DNA of 64,000 nucleotides from Planctomycetota bacterium. Its GTDB lineage: Bacteria > Planctomycetota > UBA1135 > UBA2386. Below the pieces are notes generated by a model, which had not been told where the DNA came from, ran no database searches, and saw only the letters and a list, made by a program, of their open reading frames with translations. Numbering within the stretch: position 1 is the stretch's first letter; the number at the start of each line of letters is the position of its first letter. Made by a program: the position numbers and the translations under genes. The stretch covers positions 1-64,000 of the forward strand of contig JAJFFD010000056.1 of NCBI GenBank assembly GCA_021776805.1, read 5' to 3'. Shown piece after piece: positions 8,365 through 16,751 of this stretch.

Positions 8365-9029
8365 GAAGCCTGCCTCAAGTCTGCCAAATCGATCTGGCGT
8401 TGCATCATCGCTGCACTCTCTGGGTCATGGGTCACCATCACCACTGTGCAATCCTCTTCGCCGGCGATTTCCAAGAGCAAGCGTAGCACCTCGCCTCCAG
8501 TCTTCCGATCCTGGTTCCCAAGCGGCTCGTCCGCCAAGATCAGTTGCGGCTCATTGATGAGTGCGCGGCACATGGCGACCCTCTGAACCTGACCGACGGA
8601 GAGTTCCCCCGGGAGGTGGTGCATACGATCCGCCAGACCGACGCGCCGCAGGAGCTCCTCCGCCCGCTCACGGGTGTGCTGATTACTCCCCTGACCGAAC
8701 AGCGCGCCGAGCATCACGTTCTCCAAAGAGTCGAAGGGCATCAACAGATTGAAAGTCTGGAAAACAATGCCCACATGGCGTCCGCGAAAGCGGTCGCGGG
8801 CCGACTCGCTCATCGCGGTCAAGTCCTGGTCAGCAACCAGCAGCTTGCGCACCTGACTCGGGCGAACGATGCCGGCAATCATGTTGAGAAGTGTCGTCTT
8901 GCCCAGGCCTGATTGGCCTAGAAGAGCCACCTGTTCTCCCCTGCCGATGGACAAGTGTCCCACCGTGCAGGCGGTCACCAGCTGGTCACCACGCCGGTAA
9001 GTCTTGGCAAGCTGCTCGATCTCAATCAT
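8361..9029 (-). CDS. ABC transporter ATP-binding protein, LolD/MacB class
   Basis: A 222-residue cytoplasmic ATPase that energises the neighbouring FtsX-type permease. Walker A is GQSGLGKTT (about residues 38-46), the signature reads LSVGQVQRVAMCRAL (LSGGQ with Gly to Val), Walker B is LILADEP, and the H-loop is VMVTHD. Length and motif spacing are typical of LolD/MacB ATPases, which drive mechanotransmission rather than simple import. It is first in the ATPase-permease-DUF3299 operon, with a 4-bp overlap to the permease. Confidence 0.92.
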   Translation of the reverse strand: MIEIEQLAKTYRRGDQLVTACTVGHLSIGRGEQVALLGQSGLGKTTLLNMIAGIVRPSQVRKLLVADQDLTAMSESARDRFRGRHVGIVFQTFNLLMPFDSLENVMLGALFGQGSNQHTRERAEELLRRVGLADRMHHLPGELSVGQVQRVAMCRALINEPQLILADEPLGNQDRKTGGEVLRLLLEIAGEEDCTVVMVTHDPESAAMMQRQIDLADLRQAS

Positions 9030-9063
9030 GGGGCCGGAGGATACGCAGGTCAGGCTCCACTTG

Positions 9064-10191
9064 TCAGTCCGAGATCAGCCCACGGACAAAACTGAGCTCC
9101 TTTTCGAGCCCTGAGAGCAGGTCCCGCCCCGGATTGAAGCTGCCGTCCAGAACTTGCCAGGTGTATGTCTCAATCTCCAGCAGGGGAAGAGGCCTCGGCA
9201 GCGCCCGCAAGACCCGCTCAACTTCACTCCGGGTTGAGCCTAGAGGACCCTCCGCATCCCAATACACCGGCAGGTGAAAGTGGCAGCGGCTGCGACCAGC
9301 AGCGAGGAACTCCTCGCGACGCCGGCCGACCTCCGGGAGGTCCAGGGCGCGCTCCCCGCCTTCTGCCACGCATTGATGAAGATACCGGGGCTCGGCAAAT
9401 GCGAGCAGCTGATCCAGCCCCTGGGAAGGATCCCGCAATTCCAGGCAGGAGGACACTTGGATCTTGGGCACACGGATACCGCGGGCCGCGAGCTCCGCCA
9501 TAGCCGCCACCGGATCCTCCCAGAGGACAGCCAGGTGACATAGGTCGACACAGACTCCCAGGTGTCGCCGCAGGATCTCCTCATCCACGGTCCAGGCAGA
9601 GCTGCGAAAGACCCAGTCCTCGAGAAAGTCCATGGTCTGGGCACAGGTCTCCAGCAGGCAGAAGGGCTCAGGTTCGAGGCAGAGAACGATCTCGCGACCA
9701 TGCTCCTCCTCCAGCGCATGGAGCCGACTGGCCGCCCGCACGAGGTTCCGCGCCATACGGCGCAGATCTCCCTCGCCAAAGCCCAGGGGCAAGGTGGAAA
9801 TGGCGAGCAGCTCACCGGGCGGGCTCAGCTCGCAGGCAAGCTCGGCAACCCGCAGGCTGTACTGCAAGCGCTCTTCCGCCGCCCAATCCGGAGAGTAGAC
9901 CGCAGTCTTGACCTCCTCGGAGTGGAAATCACCGAAGGGAAAGGCGTTGCAGGTCCATAGCTGCAGGTCCTCCGCAGCGAGAAGATCCCGCAGCTCCTGG
10001 CCTGCCGCCGGCGACGAATTCAGGTCCGCGAGAAGCTCTGCTCCGAACCAAGCTCCAAGCCCGAAGCCAAAACCAGCCGCGCGCTGACTGACCGCCACTG
10101 GACTCGCGTATTCTCGGAGCATCTCCGACCAGCTGGCCAGATCAGATGTGCCGTGGACGTTTCCACAGTATGTCAGTCGCGCAGGAGGCAT
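9064..10191 (-). CDS. EboE-like TIM-barrel protein
   Basis: A 375-residue protein resembling the metabolite-traffic protein EboE (xylose-isomerase-like TIM barrel). The similarity runs the whole length: LTYCGNVH at the N-terminus, FGLGAWFGAELL, NAFPFGDFHSEEVK, YSPDWAAEERLQYSLR, CLEPEPFCLLET, RRHLGVCVDLCHLAV and RVPKIQVSS. The conserved Glu, Asp and His residues fit a metal-dependent barrel. In the known ebo cluster EboE helps move precursors to the periplasm alongside other Ebo proteins; none of those is in this window. The start is fixed by the family N-terminus (ATG 10191) and lies 9 bp from the divergent sfsA start. Confidence 0.8.
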   Translation of the reverse strand: MPPARLTYCGNVHGTSDLASWSEMLREYASPVAVSQRAAGFGFGLGAWFGAELLADLNSSPAAGQELRDLLAAEDLQLWTCNAFPFGDFHSEEVKTAVYSPDWAAEERLQYSLRVAELACELSPPGELLAISTLPLGFGEGDLRRMARNLVRAASRLHALEEEHGREIVLCLEPEPFCLLETCAQTMDFLEDWVFRSSAWTVDEEILRRHLGVCVDLCHLAVLWEDPVAAMAELAARGIRVPKIQVSSCLELRDPSQGLDQLLAFAEPRYLHQCVAEGGERALDLPEVGRRREEFLAAGRSRCHFHLPVYWDAEGPLGSTRSEVERVLRALPRPLPLLEIETYTWQVLDGSFNPGRDLLSGLEKELSFVRGLISD

Positions 10192-10200
10192 GATGGCATC

Positions 10201-10899
10201 ATGCGCTTCGATCCCCCGCTCGTCCACGGCACCCTTCTCCGGCGCTACAAGAGATTCCTCGCCGACATTAGGCTCAGCGGCGGGGAACAGATCACCGCGC
10301 ATGTCGCCAATCCTGGATCCATGCTGGATGTAGCCGTACCCAATCGACCGGTCGTCCTCTCCAAACATGAGAACAAGAAGCGCAAGCTCCCCTACTCCTG
10401 GGAACTCATCGATCTGGGTGAGTCTTGGGTATGCGTGAACACCGCCTTGCCCAACCATCTTGTCGAAGAAGCGATCTTGGATGATCGGATTCCGGAACTG
10501 AGCGCATACCCAAGTCTCACCCGGGAGGTCGCCTACGGGGAAGCCAGCCGCATCGATCTCCTGCTCAGTGACGAGGCTGGTGAGCGTTGCTACGTAGAGG
10601 TCAAGAGCGTGACCCTCGCCAGAGCCAGGCGTGCGGTCTTTCCCGACTCAGTGACGGCAAGAGGCCAGAAGCACCTACGCGAGCTCATGGCCATGCGCGC
10701 TGCAGGCCATCGCGCGGTGATGTTTTTTCTAATCGGCCGAGAGGACTGCCGAGACTTCGCTCCGGCCGATGACATCGATCCGCGCTACGGAGAGCTTCTG
10801 CGTGAGTCCTACAGTAGAGGTGTCGAAATTCTGGCCTATAGCTGCCAGGTGAATCCTCATTTCCTCTGCGTCGGCCGGTCGATACCAGTTGTGCTGTAG
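10201..10899 (+). CDS. sfsA: DNA/RNA-binding nuclease-like protein SfsA
   Basis: SfsA family member, historically called sugar fermentation stimulation protein, with an OB-like N-terminal and a PD-(D/E)XK-like nuclease fold. The 232 residues match family length. Typical blocks are seen: VHGTLLRRYKRFLADI at the start, HVANPGSML, SWELIDLG, RIDLLL and CYVEVKSVTL with the active-site E-x-K, and FPDSVTARGQKHLREL. ATG 10201 is the start that matches the family. The physiological role remains unclear even in E. coli. The head-to-head EboE-like gene begins 9 bp upstream. Confidence 0.92.
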   Translation: MRFDPPLVHGTLLRRYKRFLADIRLSGGEQITAHVANPGSMLDVAVPNRPVVLSKHENKKRKLPYSWELIDLGESWVCVNTALPNHLVEEAILDDRIPELSAYPSLTREVAYGEASRIDLLLSDEAGERCYVEVKSVTLARARRAVFPDSVTARGQKHLRELMAMRAAGHRAVMFFLIGREDCRDFAPADDIDPRYGELLRESYSRGVEILAYSCQVNPHFLCVGRSIPVVL

Positions 10900-10928
10900 T
10901 CAACAGCTCCCCGGAGGCCTAGTTTCCC

Positions 10929-11831
10929 ATGGCACCCAGCCAAACCGAGTCGGCAATGAATGAAACCCTCGAAGATCAGCAGGCCAGAATCGAAAAGATC
11001 AAGGCTTCCTCCTCCTATCGCCAGGCACACATTGATGCAGAGTTTCTCAGCCGGGAGGCCCTGCGTCCGATTCGCCTGCAACTCGAACTCCTGAAGCCGG
11101 AAATCATCCAAGAAGAACTCGGAGTCCAATCAACTGTGGTCGTCTTCGGAGGCACACGCATAGTCCCGCAAGAAGAAGCGAACCAACAACTGCAGAAAGC
11201 GCAGGCAGAACTCGACAAGAATCCGGAGGACCCGACACTCCAACGCGATCTACGCATCGCCAAGAACGTCGCCCGCAAGGCACCCTACTACGAAGAGGCG
11301 AGACGCTTCGGCAACATCGTCAGCAGCTCCTGCCAGATCGATCGGAACTGCGACTATGTAGTCGTCACCGGGGGTGGACCGGGCATCATGGAGGCAGCCA
11401 ACCGCGGTGCCCATGACGTCGGCGCGAAGAGCATCGGCCTCAATATTACCCTGCCCTTCGAACAAGAGCCGAACTCTTACATCAGTCCGGAGCTCTGCTT
11501 CGAGTTCAAGTACTTCGCCATCCGCAAGATGCACTTTCTCATGCGCGCCAAGGCCATGGTCGCCTTCCCGGGCGGCTATGGCACCATGGATGAGCTGTTC
11601 GAAACCCTGACCCTGATCCAGACACAGCGCATGGATCCGATTCCTGTCATCCTCTTCGGCAAGGAATTCTGGGACAAGCTGGTCAACTTCGAGAACTTCG
11701 TCGAGGAAGGGACCATATCCCCCAAGGACCTCGAGCTGTTTTCCTATGCCGAGACGGCGGAAGAGGCCTGGCAGACGATCACCGAGTTCCACAGGGACCG
11801 GCCACAGCCCAAGCTACCCCGCGGCCAATAA
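10929..11831 (+). CDS. LOG family (lysine-decarboxylase-like) Rossmann protein
   Basis: A 300-residue member of the LOG/TIGR00730-like superfamily, whose best-known members release cytokinin-type bases from nucleoside 5'-monophosphates and whose bacterial members act on nucleotides. The signature PGGYGTMDELFETLTLIQ is clear (about residues 216-233) together with VTGGGPGIMEAANRGA. An additional helical region of about 130 residues precedes the Rossmann core, making it longer than small LOG proteins. An alternative start is ATG 10956. It follows sfsA by 29 bp and may be co-transcribed. The precise substrate is unknown. Confidence 0.85.
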   Translation: MAPSQTESAMNETLEDQQARIEKIKASSSYRQAHIDAEFLSREALRPIRLQLELLKPEIIQEELGVQSTVVVFGGTRIVPQEEANQQLQKAQAELDKNPEDPTLQRDLRIAKNVARKAPYYEEARRFGNIVSSSCQIDRNCDYVVVTGGGPGIMEAANRGAHDVGAKSIGLNITLPFEQEPNSYISPELCFEFKYFAIRKMHFLMRAKAMVAFPGGYGTMDELFETLTLIQTQRMDPIPVILFGKEFWDKLVNFENFVEEGTISPKDLELFSYAETAEEAWQTITEFHRDRPQPKLPRGQ

Positions 11832-11865
11832 ACCCCTGGGACCGCTCTCGGGATCGGTACATGAG

Positions 11866-11889
11866 AACGGCTGGCGCCTGCCAGCCGTT
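11866..11889. terminator. Perfect 10-bp hairpin between LOG gene and tRNA
   Basis: AACGGCTGGC pairs perfectly with GCCAGCCGTT around GCCT. It sits between the plus-strand LOG gene and the 3' end of the minus-strand tRNA, where both transcripts need to end. No long T-tract is present on either side. Confidence 0.45.
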
Positions 11890-11899
11890 GCTACATAAT

Positions 11900-11974
11900 T
11901 GGAGCGGGTGATGAGATTTGAACTCACGACCCTCACGTTGGCAACGTGATGCTCTACCACTGAGCTACACCCGC
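11900..11974 (-). tRNA. tRNA-Gly (anticodon GCC), CCA encoded
   Basis: The reverse complement folds as a cloverleaf: acceptor GCGGGTG/CACCCGC, D arm with GCTC...GAGC, anticodon loop TTGCCAA between CACG-type arms, T arm GTGAG-TTCAAAT-CTCAT. Discriminator T is followed by CCA encoded in the genome (11900-11902). GCC reads GGC and GGU glycine codons. Confidence 0.97.
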
Positions 11975-12064
11975 CCACGGGGGGCGATTAAGTAGAGAAC
12001 CCCGGGCTTCATCACAAGTACGATTCCCGAGAAGATCCCCTAGTCTCCGGTCCCGACTCCCCCC

Positions 12065-13876
12065 ATGCCCATGGAGCCCTGCCCCACAATTCCCCGCCTG
12101 ATCGACCATCTGGCCGAAAAACACCGGGACCGAATCCTCTTCCCCCGGAGAGATAGCAAGGGTGGCGAGGCTGTGAGCTACAGGCACTTGCATGGCGACC
12201 TAAGGCGACTGGCGGCAGGCCTTCTGTCCCGTGGACTCCGGCTGGGTGACCGAGTGGCGCTGATTTCTGAGAACCGCTACGAATGGCTCCTCTGCGATCT
12301 GGCCTGTGCCTATGTGGGCATCATCGACGTCCCACGTGGAACGGACACTGCGGGGCAAGAGCTGCAGATGATCCTGAGCCACTCCGGTTGCAGCTTTGCC
12401 TTTGTCGAGACCGGAACGGCAGCCGCCGAGATCGAAAAACTTCGCCCGGAGCTCCCTCTCTTGCGGGAGATCTGCCTCATGACCGGAGACGGGGCAGGAA
12501 GCGAAAACCAGCTGCAGCTCGATGAGCTTCTCGTAATCGGCGATGCTTGGCTCGAAGAGAACCCAGGGGAGCTGGACCGCTTGAGTGCTGACGTCAAGGC
12601 GGAAGACATCGCCACGATCGTCTACACCAGCGGAACTACTGCTGACCCCAAGGGCGTCGTCCTCAGTCACGGCAACCTGCGCAGCAACATGATCGGAGTC
12701 AACCAGATGCTCGATTTCGAGGAAGACGATGTCTTCCTCTCGGTGCTGCCAGCCTGGCACACCTATGAGCGCATGATCGACTACGTGGCTCTCTGTGCCG
12801 GTGCCACCATTTGGTTCACTGACCGTCGCAAGCTGAAAGAGGATCTCAAGTCAGTACAACCCACCGCCTTTGCTGGAGTGCCGCGAATTTGGGAGAGCAT
12901 CCATGACGGCATGGTCAATTTCTGTCACAAGCAGGATGGATTCAAACGTCACTTCCTCTCCTTCGTCATCGACAATTGCCGCCGTGTTGGTGACCAGCGG
13001 GCGGGCCCTGTACGACGAGCTCTTCACGGCTTCTTTCGCCGCGGTATCCTGCCGAAGTTTCTAGCCAGCACGGGTGGACAGCTGCGCATCGCCGTGTCCG
13101 GCGGCGGCTCCCTGCCGCGCCACGTGGACGCCTGCCTCACGGGCATGGGGCTGCCGATTCTGAACGGCTACGGTCTCACCGAAACCAGCCCGGTTGCCGC
13201 GCTGCGCACGCCAGAGAACAACCAGGTCGGCACCATCGGCCGACCGATCCCGGAAACCAGCTTCGAGATCCGCGACGATTCCGGCAGGGTGCTACCTGAC
13301 GGCAAGGTAGGCAGTATTTGGATTCGCGGACCACAGATCATGAAGGGCTATTTCCGCAACCCTGATAGGACCGCGGAGGTGATCGACGCGAACGGCTGGT
13401 TCAACTCCGGTGACTTGGGCCGGATTGACGAGCTGGGCAACTTCAGCATCACCGGCCGGGCCAAGGACACGATCGTGCTCGCCAGCGGCGAGAACGTCGA
13501 ACCAGAACACCTGGAAACCCAACTCAAGACTTCGCCCTTCATCGATCAGGCAGTCGTCCTCGGTCAGGACATGAAGACCCTCGGGACCATTCTTGTCCCC
13601 ATGGTCGAATGCCTCGAGCGCGAGATCCCCCGGAGTGAGTGGGGCGAGGACCAGCAGGTCCTCCGTTCGCAAGAGGTTCAGAGTTTCTTCCGCAGCGAGC
13701 TGGATCGTCTGCTGAGTAAGGACGCCGGTTTCAGGCCAACCGAGCGCATCGCCAAGTTCCGGGTGATCATCGAGCCCTTCTCCAGCGAGAACGGAATGCT
13801 CACCCAAACTCTCAAACTGCGCCGGCACCTGGTGGCCAGCAAGCACCGGAGCCTGATCGAAGAGATCTTCAGCTAG
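12065..13876 (+). CDS. Long-chain fatty-acid-CoA ligase / AMP-binding synthetase
   Basis: A 603-residue ANL-superfamily enzyme that activates a carboxylic acid, most likely a long-chain fatty acid, to an acyl adenylate and then acyl-CoA. Motifs: the P-loop YTSGTTADPKGVVLSH (about 191-206), LPAWHTYERM, the NGYGLTETSP motif, WFNSGDLGRIDE and a C-terminal hinge with GENVEPEHLE. The overall pattern resembles FACS-type long-chain ligases. The start could be ATG 12065 or 12071. Its stop region overlaps the convergent thiD gene by 8 bp. Confidence 0.88.
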   Translation: MPMEPCPTIPRLIDHLAEKHRDRILFPRRDSKGGEAVSYRHLHGDLRRLAAGLLSRGLRLGDRVALISENRYEWLLCDLACAYVGIIDVPRGTDTAGQELQMILSHSGCSFAFVETGTAAAEIEKLRPELPLLREICLMTGDGAGSENQLQLDELLVIGDAWLEENPGELDRLSADVKAEDIATIVYTSGTTADPKGVVLSHGNLRSNMIGVNQMLDFEEDDVFLSVLPAWHTYERMIDYVALCAGATIWFTDRRKLKEDLKSVQPTAFAGVPRIWESIHDGMVNFCHKQDGFKRHFLSFVIDNCRRVGDQRAGPVRRALHGFFRRGILPKFLASTGGQLRIAVSGGGSLPRHVDACLTGMGLPILNGYGLTETSPVAALRTPENNQVGTIGRPIPETSFEIRDDSGRVLPDGKVGSIWIRGPQIMKGYFRNPDRTAEVIDANGWFNSGDLGRIDELGNFSITGRAKDTIVLASGENVEPEHLETQLKTSPFIDQAVVLGQDMKTLGTILVPMVECLEREIPRSEWGEDQQVLRSQEVQSFFRSELDRLLSKDAGFRPTERIAKFRVIIEPFSSENGMLTQTLKLRRHLVASKHRSLIEEIFS

Positions 13877-14633
13877 AGGCGCTGAGATTCAGGTTGATCG
13901 GTCTGCCGTCCTCGCGCTGTGGAGTCGCCGCGAGGTAGGCCTGCACCCTGTCGATTGCCGCCTCCGCCGCCTGGTCAAGCGCCCTGCCCAGAGCAAGCTC
14001 CGCAGCCAAGGCGGCAGATAGCGCACAGCCGGTGCCGTGAACCGGTCCGAGCTCGAGCCGGGCCCGCGGAAACTCTCGCAACTCATCTGCCTGGTAGAGC
14101 CTGTCCACCGTCTCGAGGCCGCTGCCGTGCCCGTCCTTCAGGAGAACCGAGCGTGCCCCGGCCTGGATCAGGGAGCGAGGGTCTGCGCCTCCGCCCAAGC
14201 GCGCCGCCTCCGGTAGGTTGGGGGTGACCACTGCGGCCCTGGGAAGTAGCGCGTCTACGATCAGCGCAAGCAGTTCCTCATCCGCAGCCCAACCCCCCGC
14301 ACTCACTGAGAGAACAGGATCTACCACCAGGGGACCATCGAATGCGCTCTGGTCGAGGGCCGACAAGAAGGCCTCAAGACTCCCCACGTCGAGGATTAGC
14401 CCAGTCTTGATCGCAGCGATGTCCCCTTCCTCGAAGACTGCCTGGATGGATTCGCAAATGAGATTCGCCGGGCAAGGCTGCGCCGAACTCAGACCACCGC
14501 TGTTCTGCACGGTCAAGCAACTGGCAACCGCCAGTGGCTCTGCCCCGGAATTGGCGATGACTCGCACATCGGCAAGGATGCCAGCGCCGCCGGAGGGGTC
14601 GAGACCCGCGAAGCTCAGAACGCGAGGAGCCAT
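13869..14633 (-). CDS. thiD: Hydroxymethylpyrimidine/phosphomethylpyrimidine kinase
   Basis: Cytoplasmic ribokinase-fold enzyme performing two successive phosphorylations of HMP in thiamine biosynthesis. The 254-residue protein starts SFAGLDPSGGAGILADVR, the family N-terminus, with VDPVLSVSAGG, VTPNLPEAARLGG, VLLKDGHG and a C-terminal VHGTGCALSAALAAELA anion-hole motif whose Gly-Thr-Gly-Cys matches ThiD. No other thi gene and no TPP riboswitch was seen nearby. Confidence 0.92.
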   Translation of the reverse strand: MAPRVLSFAGLDPSGGAGILADVRVIANSGAEPLAVASCLTVQNSGGLSSAQPCPANLICESIQAVFEEGDIAAIKTGLILDVGSLEAFLSALDQSAFDGPLVVDPVLSVSAGGWAADEELLALIVDALLPRAAVVTPNLPEAARLGGGADPRSLIQAGARSVLLKDGHGSGLETVDRLYQADELREFPRARLELGPVHGTGCALSAALAAELALGRALDQAAEAAIDRVQAYLAATPQREDGRPINLNLSASS

Positions 14634-14685
14634 TCAATGGCACAGCCTAGAGCAGGCCGATCAGCATGGGCGGGCTTTTTGCCGC

Positions 14686-15729
14686 CTATTCGTGATCGCC
14701 CCCGAGACCGTTGACTGTCACCTGGTCCACCCCCATGGCCTTGAGGATGTTTTTCTCCAGGCGACGCTCCCAGCGCTTGAGACTGCGGGAGTCATCATCT
14801 TTCAGCTGCTTGCTTCCACCGGCCATGCTGCCATGGCCACCAAAGGAACCCTCTCCATCGAGGGCGGCCTTGATAAGGAAGTACGCGTCCTTGTCCAGCT
14901 CGGTCCGCACCGACATATGGTAGGTAGTTCCAACCAGGCCGCCGCAGAACACGGTCTGCCTACCCTCGAGGCGCAGCAACAAGTCCGCGACTTCAGCGAC
15001 CATTTCCGGACTGGTCGTCTTACCCAGGGAGCAGAGCACCACCTCGTCATAGAGACGAACGGAGTTGAGTGCAGTACGCAGAGCCTTGAAGTGATCCAAG
15101 CTCAATTCGGGCTTGGTTATCTTGGCCATGCTCTGGCGATTGCTCAGGCCTGACAGATGCTCGTAAGCGCGCTCATCGAGAGGGCTCACGTTGCGCGACA
15201 GATCTGCAGTATCGGTCTTGATCCCGTAGAGTAGAGCCGTGGCCACGTCTTCGGGGATCTCAACGCCAGCCTCAATCAAGTAGCTCGTCATCAAGGAGCA
15301 AGTCGCCCCGACGAATGTTCGCACATCGACGAAGCCCTTGGCCTCCGGGGCAAGCCCGTCTTCCGGCGGCATGTGGTGATCGATGATGATGTCGATGCTG
15401 CGACCAGGCGGTAGATGGGTGTGACCGAATCCGGGTTGCGTATCCACAACCGCAATGCAGTCATAGCTATCAATGTCGAGCTCCTCCTGAGGAGTCATCT
15501 CGATCGAACAGCAGTTGACCATCTCCTTGTTCTCCGCGCGCATGATCTGCCCGGAGAAACCGAAGGAACTCGGCACGCCCAGCTTCTGCTCAGCAAGGAG
15601 CCTGAGGCCAAGTGCAGAACCCAGAGAATCCGGGTCAGGATTCACATGAGTCAGCACCAGCAGGCGCTTGCAGCCCCTCAGCTTCCGAAGAAGCTCCTGA
15701 GTTCGACTGTCCACAGCTTGAGCTTTCAT
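14686..15729 (-). CDS. DHH-family phosphoesterase (NrnA-like)
   Basis: A 347-residue DHH/DHHA1 protein related to nanoRNase/pAp phosphatase NrnA and to cyclic-dinucleotide-cleaving phosphodiesterases. The metal-binding N-terminal motif is VLTHVNPDPDSLGSALGL; the D of DxD is retained although the usual PDGD reads PDPD. AVVDTQP and the DHH motif IIIDHHMPP follow, and the DHHA1 domain ends in a substrate-binding glycine motif GGHGSMAGG. It probably degrades short oligoribonucleotides or pAp-like nucleotides. It stands alone, 53 bp downstream of the thiD start. Confidence 0.85.
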   Translation of the reverse strand: MKAQAVDSRTQELLRKLRGCKRLLVLTHVNPDPDSLGSALGLRLLAEQKLGVPSSFGFSGQIMRAENKEMVNCCSIEMTPQEELDIDSYDCIAVVDTQPGFGHTHLPPGRSIDIIIDHHMPPEDGLAPEAKGFVDVRTFVGATCSLMTSYLIEAGVEIPEDVATALLYGIKTDTADLSRNVSPLDERAYEHLSGLSNRQSMAKITKPELSLDHFKALRTALNSVRLYDEVVLCSLGKTTSPEMVAEVADLLLRLEGRQTVFCGGLVGTTYHMSVRTELDKDAYFLIKAALDGEGSFGGHGSMAGGSKQLKDDDSRSLKRWERRLEKNILKAMGVDQVTVNGLGGDHE

Positions 15730-15827
15730 GATCGGATCAGCTTGCCCTTCTGCCTCTCAGCATCCTACCTGTCCAGCTTTGCACCATTGGGCACCATGAC
15801 GGTATGTCGGCTACGGTCCCTAGGGTT

Positions 15828-16724
15828 CTAGAGGCCAAACTTTGTCAGAAAGGCATGTACGCCCGGAATCTCCCCTTGCTCCACTGAGGGCGAGAGTTCG
15901 ACCACCAGGGTCGGCTTGATGCCCGCATGGCGCCAGTAGGACGAGAGGAGCGGGTAGTCTACCAATCCGCTGCCCGGTGGCAGGTCCAGGCGCCCATCTC
16001 CTGAATCTCCCAGGGAAATCCCCAGGGTTCGAGGCGAGAATCGATCCAACCAATCTCCCTGCTCCTCCCCCAGGACCTCCTGTCGCCGGGCCGTAAGAGC
16101 AGTATCGTGCCAGTATCCAAGTCTGCAGCTGGAGAGATCCTCGAAGATCGCCTCCAGGCCTTCCGGCTCCCCCAGTCCGAAAACCGATCGACTCCCAGTC
16201 AAGGCCAGCTCCATCTCAGGCATCTGCGAACAGGCCCAATGCAAGCTCCGACAGCTCTGGTCCAAAGCCGACTCCAGGCGACTCCGGCGGCGGGCGCGTT
16301 GGCTGGCGGCCAGATCCTCGGTCCAGGCCAGGCCCGGATCCGCGAGGTTTTCCGGGCCGACCTCGTCCGCCACGGGAACGAGCCCTGGCTCGAGGACCAG
16401 GCGGTTGATGCCCAGGCTCGCCGCCTGCTGCATGCCCGTAAGCAGAGCCTGCTGAGCAGCCTTCCGGGTGCCTTCGTGTGCGGAACCAATACCCGAGCTC
16501 TGGGCGGCGCTGCCCGCATCAATCGGATCAAGTCGCAGGGCAGCCAGGGAAAAGGGTAGGTCCTGGATCGAATCTCGCAACCGACGCCAATTGAGGGGTC
16601 GGGGTGAGGGTGCCGGTTGCAGGCCATGAAACCCGCGGTCGAGGAGCCAGATGGCTAGCTCTCTGGGCTCGGATGGACCGTGGACTGCAGGCCAATTTGC
16701 ACCGATGTATCGCTCAGCGTTCAC
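15828..16724 (-). CDS. Sugar-isomerase-like TIM-barrel protein
   Basis: A 298-residue protein that looks like the AP-endonuclease-2/xylose-isomerase TIM-barrel group: beta-strand/helix alternation with AIWLLDRGFHGLQPA, LAALRLDP, GINRLVLEPGLVP, LALTGSRSVFGL and LGYWHDTALTARR. These proteins isomerise or epimerise sugars or inositols with a divalent metal. I could not assign a substrate, and several usual Glu/His metal ligands are not obvious. The start is taken as GTG 16724 because upstream codons run into the divergent Ppx/GppA gene 27 bp away. Confidence 0.6.
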   Translation of the reverse strand: MNAERYIGANWPAVHGPSEPRELAIWLLDRGFHGLQPAPSPRPLNWRRLRDSIQDLPFSLAALRLDPIDAGSAAQSSGIGSAHEGTRKAAQQALLTGMQQAASLGINRLVLEPGLVPVADEVGPENLADPGLAWTEDLAASQRARRRSRLESALDQSCRSLHWACSQMPEMELALTGSRSVFGLGEPEGLEAIFEDLSSCRLGYWHDTALTARRQEVLGEEQGDWLDRFSPRTLGISLGDSGDGRLDLPPGSGLVDYPLLSSYWRHAGIKPTLVVELSPSVEQGEIPGVHAFLTKFGL

Positions 16725-16751
16725 TCTGCTAGATAGTAGTGGGCTGAAGCG

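Noticed and set aside
11900-11974. Integration site or mobile element at the tRNA-Gly gene
   Set aside because: The 3' end is intact, flanks are ordinary genes and no integrase or direct repeat of the tRNA end was seen.
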